Below, piece by piece: positions 56,837 to 64,000 of a stretch of DNA of 64,000 nt (position 1 is its first letter; every line of letters begins with the position of its first letter). The position numbers and the translations under genes are program-made. This stretch comes from Riptortus pedestris. Taxonomy: Eukaryota > Arthropoda > Insecta > Hemiptera > Alydidae. The stretch covers positions 4,170,001 to 4,234,000 of the forward strand of contig CM032228.1 in NCBI GenBank assembly GCA_019009955.1. The letters are read 5' to 3'. Under the pieces are notes generated by a model that had not been told where the DNA came from, ran no database searches, and saw only the letters and a list, made by a program, of their open reading frames with translations.

Positions 56837-59800
56837 TAGCTTTATTTTTACTATGCTTCATAAAAAGAATTTAAAAAAAAATAAACTTTAAATAGTAGTA
56901 GTACCCGAGGCAAAAAGTATTTAGGACATTGTGATTTTTTTTTTTCTGTTGTAGGGCGCTTCAGTTTTATTTTGTTTTGGGTTTTTTTCTTTTTGTTGCT
57001 TTATTTTAACAAAAACAAATTCTTTTTTGTTGTGGGTAAAACGGTCTAATCCCCCATTGAAAGATTACTTACATGAGTCGATATTATATCGGCATTGGTC
57101 CCAAGCCCTAAAGCTAAGGGTCCAATTTATAAATAGGTCTGGGTGGGAAGATCTCGGATTTCCTGGTTGAGATGTCGCTCCGGGTTTTTGTATCTGGTCC
57201 CGACAAGGCAAAGGGGCTGATGATGTTGGAAGCAGGTAGTAAAGTAGTTAAGACACATGGCCGTCAGTGGCCACAAAAAAAAAAAAACACAAACACCTGA
57301 TTGACAACAATGTGAGGCATTGCGGAGAAAGGCAAGACCTCATACTCCTGCTACCTCTTAGGCAGCCCACAGGCTGCCGGGTGCACCGCACACCCCCTCA
57401 GCAATCGTGCGACGATTCATTTGTTAGGCCAGTTTCTCCCTAAGTAGTGCAAAACGCATCTAGCTGGCAGCAGAGGAACATCTTGCCTCCAGGAAGTGCC
57501 ACTTTGCCCCTCCTCTCAGACCTGCCCCACACATGGATAGTAAAGAACTCAGGTCGGTCCCCGCTCTCTGATTATCAGTGAGCGCACTTCCTAGCTCTCG
57601 ATACCAATTTCCTTCCTCAGATCTTCATAGTCCGGTCCCGCGCAACAAAAAAAAAAAAACTGTCACGGTTTCGTTCGAATGTTCCCAGCCTAAGGAGCAA
57701 GCGATTGCAACGACTCACAGTGCGGTCCGGATTGGCCCAATATCTAGGTGGAAAAAAATATTCATGAAATCAAAAACATCTAATTAAGTTATTTACCTTA
57801 ATCTGGAAACGTCTATTAATCCAATATGGCATGGTTATTTTGGAATTAGCACCCGCCACCCCTACAAACATACTCAAAGAGGATATCCATCACAACAACA
57901 ATGACAAATCCGATGTTTTCATTATAATAGATTAACCAAGTTTGCAAGCCCCCTCAGTTTTTATCCTAAAAATTTACTTCAGAAAGGTTTAGGCTTTTTT
58001 CTGTATTTTAAAATTAAACGAAAGCTAAATTATTAAACTATTTTATTAAGCTAATGGACACCAATATACCATAGGTTAACGGTTATTAATTAACAATACA
58101 ATAATATCTATAAAATTATACGAGAATAAATAAAAATGATTAACATCCATAAAAAAAATATACCGCACCCTAAATACCGCTCAAGGATATTATTTATTGC
58201 CCTGGTTTGTTTCTTTATAATACAAACTAACATTTTCATAAAAAATAGAATTGCACTAATATTTGAACCTACAACACTAGAAAAACAAATCTTGTTGTCG
58301 TACGGGCTATTTTCAGAAAAAGATAATCACGATTTACTGAGACTGGGAGACCTGCGAAGTTTTAGTCTTTGCTTTGGGACAAAAGCTGTTCAAACACAAA
58401 GCCAATAAATTGAGACCATTTTGTCACAATTTGCTGTGAAGAGTAAAAAAAAAAATATCCAACAACATCTCATTGGAAAAATTGACCAGTAATTTACAAA
58501 CCTTTTGGTGTCAAAAATTAAAATTTCAAATTGGCACAAGAAGCATGATGTCGACAGAGTAGGACCTGAGCACGGATACAAAGATTTGTTTCCATCTTAA
58601 AAAAAATACTATTTATTTGGTTGGATAAAATTTTCACATTTATGTTATGTTTATGTGATGCAAGGAGAGGAACCTACTGCCATCTACTTCTGAGATGAGG
58701 TTCGCACCAATTAAGCCATTTAAAGACTCGCTGTGCTTTTTAAAAACGAAGAAGAAAAGAAAACAAAAATAAGTAGATATTATAAAAAGAACCTATCAAA
58801 TGAAATACGTGTTGCCTTCTGACCCAAGTCGCTGTAAGACAAGTCTGGGGGAAGAGCGGAGGGAAAACGTGTATGCAGCTAACATAATTCAATTAAAGAA
58901 GCTAGCCTCTTTGTTCATTCTGATGCTAGGCCAGTCAAAATTAAGAAAATTGAGAATGATTAAACTTAATGAATCCGCCACTATTTAACTTAACGAAGAA
59001 GCTTTAGCTATTTTCTTATTGACTGATAAGCTGTTAAAAAATTTTCATAATAAGCTTGACTTCGGAATCATGACATTATCGAACTATTAATCATAAAAAT
59101 ATATCCATCTTATTTTATCGATTAGGGAAAAAAAAAAAAAAACCAATGCCTTATACCATCTGACGATTGTTTGTCCATCTGGACCTGGAGATATGGATAG
59201 TTTATTGGAGAGATTGCCGTCACTTTCAATGTACAGTCCATAGTGGATTTGACAATAGAATGATAGACTGTGTTCTTGCACCCACAGCCACAACGTTATT
59301 TCAAACATTTCCCCTCTCAAACAACATTTGTTTATTGGATATGTAAATGGGGTTTGTGCATGGTAGCAGTGTGTTCATAGTGAGAGTACAAGCAGGAAAT
59401 TTGCAAGACACAGGTATGATACGGATGATGAGTATTTATTTTTCTTTATTCATTTCTTGTCTCATAAAATTTTGACCCACATATAGCACCCAAAAATAAT
59501 TTTTAAAAAAAAGTGCATTGATGTCCTATTGGATTGCTATCGGAGATTTGGGGGGTGGGGGGGAGGCTCCCCCTAGGAGATCTCGAAATGAAGATTTGAG
59601 GCAGATTTTCGAGAGTGCCATACCCGGAAATGCTCTCGAATAAGATACAAATACGGATTGGCACTTTAGCACAAAGGCTGTTGGTGACTTGTTCCAGATC
59701 CTTTAATTAATTCTTTTTAGGAAGTAGAGACACCAGGGGGTATAAGAAAAGAAAAAGTCGAAAACGTTTTACATAAGGATGTTAGCCCTATAGCTATTGC

Positions 59801-60759
59801 AGCCTCCAAGTTTCTAATTATAAATAAAGATTCAGAAGAAAGCCCCTATATATAGCTATAGTGCAGATAGCCGATGATTAACTAATAATATACTACCCCA
59901 TTTACTGTTCTTTCTTTTTGATGATTTCAATTCGTTACCTATGTTTTGGATTTTTCTTTATATATGTGTGGGTTGTTATTATTTTCTTTATATATTGTGG
60001 TTATTATTTACGACTAAATAATTGTTAATTATAATAACTAATACAAAACCATAAAACATTAAAAAAATAACAAGTTAGCAGTTTTTTTCCACCTAGAATC
60101 GCCGCCATCCTCGACTCCCAACTGTGGCGACTCCCCCTACCATCATCCCCTAACAAACCCCCAACTCTGCTTCCAATTATAATAAGTCACCAGCAAGATG
60201 TTTTCGTTAAACAAATTATCTCAGCCTTCCATCCCTGTCTGGCAACTTTCCAGTTATTCTCACAACCACAACAGCAACAGTCTCGAAATGTCTTAGGTAA
60301 TTATAACCCATTGCCTCTCAGATATACATGGTGCCCCAAGTTACCGTGTTATCCGCCCCCCCCCATTAAAATTACTAATAGCATTAATAGAATGCTGAGA
60401 CTTGGTATGCCATAACTAGGACCCCTCAAGAATAGATTTGACGCGTCCTTTAGCCGTAAAATGCACAAATCTGTATTTCAGAAACGGTGTACTGTATTGA
60501 TAAATACTGCCACATAAATGTTGCAGTCAACAAAATAATCTTTGAAAGAAGTTTACATGAAAGGGAATGTATTCTGAAATTTAAAAAAAGTATTTGAAAC
60601 GAAATATCGCAAACGTACTCTTGTATCAATCCAAAAAAAAAAAACATATTTACTTCAAAAAACATCAACATAACATATTCATTCTTAGAATTATTTTCAT
60701 TTATTTTAAACTAAATACACAGTAATTATTTGCAAAAGGAATGCATTTTTCCACCTGCA
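56837..60759. other. Unassigned sequence, 3.9 kb
   Basis: Includes a GC-richer block (about 57,040-57,740; GAGATGTCGCTCCGGGTTTT, CAGGCTGCCGGGTGCACCGC) that may be an old transposon end or untranslated region. Small frames at 57,578-57,787, 58,136-58,408 (with a hydrophobic stretch FIALVCFFIIQTNIFI) and 58,800-58,988 have no recognisable domain. I would not call any of them a gene. Confidence 0.35.
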
Positions 60760-60772
60760 TAGTAACACGGTG

Positions 60773-60997
60773 GGGCTCAGGTTGGCCGTGCGGGTTAAGG
60801 CGTTGGTCCTAATCACGCATGGTAGACCTAGAGTGGCGGGTTCGAATCCCGCCCTGGGCAGTAGAAATTTATTTAGTGACGGACTCATTAAACAAAACTC
60901 CTTAGGCCCAGCCTGGCTAGAAAAGGGTGGTAACTTGTAGATAACCCATCCCGATTGGCCTAGTAGCATAAAGTGGACGTAAATAATAATAAACAAA
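60773..60997 (+). repeat. tRNA-derived SINE, full length, imperfect target duplication
   Basis: Head GGGCTCAGGTTGGCCGTGCG GGTTAAGGCG (box A), then GGCGGGTTCGAATCCCGCC (box B), TTTATTTAGTGACG body, GCCTGGCTAGAAAAGGGTGG, and tail AAGTGGACGTAAATAATAAT. TAGTAACACGGTG at 60,760-60,772 versus TAGTTACACAGTG at 60,998-61,010 is a 13-bp duplication with two changes. The minus-strand frame reading PRAGFEPATLGLP comes from the tRNA-like head and is not a gene. Confidence 0.88.
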
Positions 60998-61010
60998 TAG
61001 TTACACAGTG

Positions 61011-61153
61011 GCAAACGGGGCTTTAAATACCGTCTTTTGAACCACATAAATATGGGAGGACGCATTATAGAACATTTGTAAGCTAACGATTATACAAATA
61101 TTACAGCTTGAGCATTAACAGACTAATAATGTACGCATTTATCTATGTATGTG

Positions 61154-61199
<46 letters not shown>

Positions 61200-61760
61200 G
61201 AAGTCAATATTTGACCTCGTTAGGTGAAATTAGGTAATTGGTTTGGAGTCATAGCCCAATTTATGTTGTCCAAGTTAATCTGTAAATTGTGAGGTAACCA
61301 GAGACTCCATCTAAATGGCCATTGATGGATGAGAATGGTGAGGCTAATGATGAAAGCTTCACCTCAGACCTCAAGGCGCGGTTGGTTGAGATAGTAGCTG
61401 TCCTATCCGCAGCCGTGTTAGATCAACCTAAATCACTCACTCCTACCCGATATGAATGGCGTCTTCTCTCCGCACTTTACCATCTCTCTACGCTTAATTA
61501 CACTGATAAACAAAAAAAAAAACCTTTCACCGGATATCTTGGTACCCAATACTTGTTTTATGACAATTCAGACATGCTGATTAAAAATATGTAAACCGTT
61601 TGTCTCTATCAGCCACCGTTTTTGAGATATCGGACAATTAACCATTTATATATGTTCAACATTGTATCAAGGCAAACAACTCGCAGACAAGCTACAGTAG
61701 AGCACCTATGCTGAATATAGTACTAATTAACACAAAGTATATAGCATCATCTAGATTGAG
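61011..61760. other. Unassigned sequence with a (TA)n tract
   Basis: TA tract at 61,157-61,192. A plus-strand frame at 61,322-61,594 (90 codons, MDENGEANDESFTSDLKARL...) is more protein-like than most here, with even composition and few low-complexity runs, but has no motif I recognise. It could be a remnant exon or transposon piece. Confidence 0.35.
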
Positions 61761-61779
61761 GCATAATACACATATAAAA

Positions 61780-62022
61780 TACATAGGAATATCTTAAAGT
61801 TCCTTAATTGAAAGTTAGTTTGATTTGAATTTCTTCAACGAAGCAAGGTTTGAATGTGGGGCTGAAGTATGCAGGAGTAGTCAGCCAGCATTGCTCCACT
61901 CCATCGACCAGTGACTCCAGCACCGAGATGTCCTCATGGACACGTTCGCCGTGTTCATCACTGACAGAACCTAGGTTTTGGGAAACAAGTCGAGGAGATG
62001 AATCTTGAGGGACGTGTTGCAA
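61780..62022 (-). pseudogene. Fragment of an unnamed repetitive protein family, frameshifted
   Basis: Minus strand: QNLGSVSDEHGERVHEDISVLES. After a one-base shift near 61,915 it continues GRWSGAMLADYSCIL. From memory, NLG..S(D/E)E.GERFHQDI...RYQGRW...M.ADYCW is the C-terminal signature of a protein family repeated in many arthropod genomes, whose function I do not know. Both halves in order with one shift support a decayed copy. Upstream exons or domains are not seen. Confidence 0.5.
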
Positions 62023-62100
62023 CCCATCAAGCTGTACGCACTAATGCACTTCTGCACAATATTTACAGTCAGGAGATTTATCGCAAAGGTGTCTAGAACA

Positions 62101-62315
62101 AATGTCATTGTAAATTAAATTGACAATAAATATTATTCTACCCATTTATTCTCTATTTTGAATATTACCCGAGATATTTGCATTTTTCAGTTTTCAGCCT
62201 TTAGCAAACCGCCACTTCTACTAATGCTACATAAACAGTACTCTATTATGTAATAAACCACATCATTCGAAGCTTAAATACCAAATATTGTTTTCAAGAG
62301 ACTTTACCAGTATTT
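62101..62315 (-). mobile_element. F2 core fragment (long subtype)
   Basis: GAATATTACCCGAGATATTT, CAGCCTTTAGCAAACCGCCA and CATCATTCGAAGCTTAAATA match 25,745-25,900 in reverse F2. Neither terminus is present. It abuts the next F1 element. Confidence 0.7.
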
Positions 62316-62329
62316 AGATTCATCTATTA

Positions 62330-63605
62330 CTACCTCAGATACCCGGCTTTGCCCGGGAATTCTTTTGAGGCTGAATGGTGATGGAATTTTTTTGGCAATG
62401 CTTTACTTTGCACAATATTTTCACATTTACCCGTCCCAGTGTTTAGGATCTATACCCGTCGTTGCTGTGGATTTGTTAATAATGAAATTAATTCTTTATG
62501 TAATACTTCACTGTCCTCCATATTGTCATATTTCCCGTCTCCTGTGCATTATGCATAGATTTGAATTATTAAGGACAAAATATTAACATTGATTTGAAAT
62601 ACTTTTTCCATGTGAAGTACCTGGTAGTTCATATTGGAAAGAATTGTTGGGCGTATTAATATTTCTAAGCAAATTAATTGCTTCATACATTGTTCCCGAA
62701 AAAATGTATAAAACAAAAGTTACTCTAAATAACAAAGTAAATAAGTTTTGTTATGTGCACGTTTGATGAAAAACAAATAGACAATGAAATATCGCGAATT
62801 TTTATTTCAGGCCTCCCTTATTATCCCCACTCCCGTTCAAACTTAAAAATTGTAATATAGCTTATAATCATGGAAGAATCAATGCTAATTGACATACCGA
62901 GTTTTGTTAAGTTCGATTCAATCGTTAATGCCCAATACAATTGTTGGCTCCCGCTAAAGTTTTAGTGTATATCTCGTTTATACTATGTTATAAGACAAAA
63001 GTGAATATCACAAAAGTTACTTCAAATAAAAAAATAAACTACTTTTGTCATGTGCATATTTACAGAAAAACCGCTATTTTTAAATTCAGGCCTCCCTTAT
63101 AACCCCCACTCCTGCTCGTCCCTAGAAATGTTGGTATGGCTTATTATAAGGAAATCGTTAGTGCTAATACATAGTCATACCAAGTTTCATTTAGTTCGGT
63201 TGAGTCTTTTGTGCCAAATAAAATTTCACTTCCGCTGTAGGTTTTAGTGTATATAACAAAAGTTACTCTAAATAAACAACTTTTATTATGTTCATATTGG
63301 CCGAAAAACCAATAGGAAACGAAATATCGCTATTTTTAATTTGAGGCTTCCCTTATAACCCACACTCCTGTTCGTCTTAGAGAATATTAGTATAGCTTAA
63401 AGTTTAAGTTGGGTTAGTAGTAATATACATACCAAGTTTCATAAAATTCGATTCAGCCGTTTATGCGTGAAAAGGTAACAAACAAACAAACAAACATACA
63501 CGAAAGAACCAAAATCCAGTTATGGTGTCTATGACATGTGAAACGAAAAAAGTATCGTGAAATTTCGGGGGAAAAAATCAATGTACAGACAGAGGTTACA
63601 ATTTT
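62330..63605 (-). mobile_element. F1 element, complete, reverse
   Basis: Reverse 3' end CTACCTCAGATACCCGGCTT with hairpin partner TGCCCGGGAATTC (62,338-62,360). Sub-repeats follow in reverse with CCCCCACTCCTGCTCGTCCC; then AACAAACAAACAAACA (about 63,478) and the 5' end CAGAGGTTACAATTTT at 63,605. Confidence 0.85.
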
Positions 63606-63622
63606 ATATATATAGATATATA

Positions 63623-63921
63623 CTAGCCAAGGTACCCGGCTTCGCTCGGGAAATCATTTGAGACGGAAATATTCTATTTTGTTTTTGGCAATGCTTCGAC
63701 GTGTACAACTGCTCTTCCCGTCTGGGCTCATTTCTTCCCGAAAGGGTGCGTTGGATGACTTAGGGAAAATAAAATTTTAGATTTGAACAATAAATGAAAA
63801 TAAGTTTCTAATCATTCCCTCTCCACTGTTTGACACACCGTGAATAATTGAAATCATAATCATGGATAGCTTTTATTATTATTAAATATCATTTATAATG
63901 TACGTATTTTCTGTATACAAT
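63623..63921 (-). mobile_element. F1 3' end fragment, reverse
   Basis: CTAGCCAAGGTACCCGGCTT CGCTCGGGAAATCATTTG is the reversed F1 terminus of the same variant as 1-1,674 and copy D. CCCGTCTGGGCTCATTTCTT and AATAATTGAAATCATAATCATGG follow. It is cut by the next terminus. Confidence 0.72.
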
Positions 63922-64000
63922 CTAGCTAATATACCTGACGATGCCCGGGAAATCATAGTTGACTGACTAATGATGGTATCTTTATAGAATATCGTTGAAA
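63922..64000 (-). mobile_element. F1 3' end, reverse, cut by window edge
   Basis: CTAGCTAATATACCTGACGA TGCCCGGGAAATCAT is another reversed F1 terminus, immediately adjoining the previous one. Tandem or nested F1 ends therefore also occur at this edge. Confidence 0.65.

Noticed and set aside
56360..56839. Protein with a polyproline C-terminus
   Set aside because: The proline run is the poly(C) homopolymer; the upstream part has no recognisable domain.
60780..60860. Candidate functional tRNA gene (box A and box B present)
   Set aside because: Continuous with the SINE body and tail, flanked by a target duplication, and without a convincing acceptor stem or standard cloverleaf.
60706..61065. 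119-aa minus-strand frame containing PRAGFEPATLGLP
   Set aside because: The motif is the antisense translation of the tRNA-like SINE head, a common annotation artefact.

Overview
This window looks like AT-rich, gene-poor heterochromatin from a metazoan nuclear genome. An arthropod is my best guess, from the repeat families rather than from any host gene. I found no intact host gene, no rRNA, no functional tRNA and no CRISPR. Nearly every long open frame is a satellite or microsatellite read-through, or part of a transposable element.

Three repeat families, named here F1, F2 and F3, account for much of the sequence. F2 (about 0.65-1.2 kb, at least 20 copies or fragments) begins AGTCCGTCACGCAGGGG and carries a subterminal GCAGATTTCCC. 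It has a central (TA)n tract and ends in a TTTCCCTTAAGGGAAA hairpin followed by TCTGCTAA. F1 (about 0.9-1.8 kb) begins AAAATTGTAACCTCTG, has internal sub-repeats of about 300 bp, and ends in the hairpin CCCGGGCGAAGCCGGG followed about 12 nt later by CTAG. Both have the architecture of non-autonomous Helitron/Helentron-derived elements (HINE/DINE-1 type). F3 (about 0.75 kb) is a foldback or MITE-like element with long compound inverted repeats. tRNA-derived SINEs with visible target-site duplications are interspersed.

Layout. 1-1.7 kb: F1, cut by the window edge. 2-10.7 kb: F2 copies with nested F1, F3 and LINE debris. 11.6-12.7 kb: a 23-bp minisatellite. 13.4-17.9 kb: F2, F1 and LINE fragments. 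18.7-21.8 kb: a broken Penelope-like retroelement with a reverse transcriptase plus GIY-YIG ORF of 435 aa, inverted terminal repeats and an antisense LINE insertion. 22.6-28.7 kb: F2, F3 and a SINE palindrome. 28.9-30.3 kb: a 42-bp satellite. 31.0-33.8 kb: a G-rich 22-bp satellite. 34.15-46.25 kb: one F2 copy expanded to about 12 kb by a Crypton-like tyrosine-recombinase element (itself carrying a SINE), a second SINE, and six head-to-tail F1 copies inside its TA tract. 46.3-49.7 kb: scrambled F2 pieces and a small TIR element. 50.28 kb: a TATA/CRE-like promoter directly before an 80-bp satellite (50.33-53.04 kb). 53-62 kb: mostly unassigned sequence, with one F1 copy, a 79-nt poly(C), one SINE and a broken arthropod-type ORF. 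62.1-64 kb: reverse-strand F2 and F1 copies.

The genes do not form pathways. The organising principle is nesting: F1 repeatedly sits in the TA tract of F2, and satellites have grown inside F2 copies. Indel-rich stretches (about 50.55-53.04 kb, 54.2-54.66 kb, 55.5-55.75 kb) look like poorly polished long-read sequence, so frameshifts elsewhere should be read with care.
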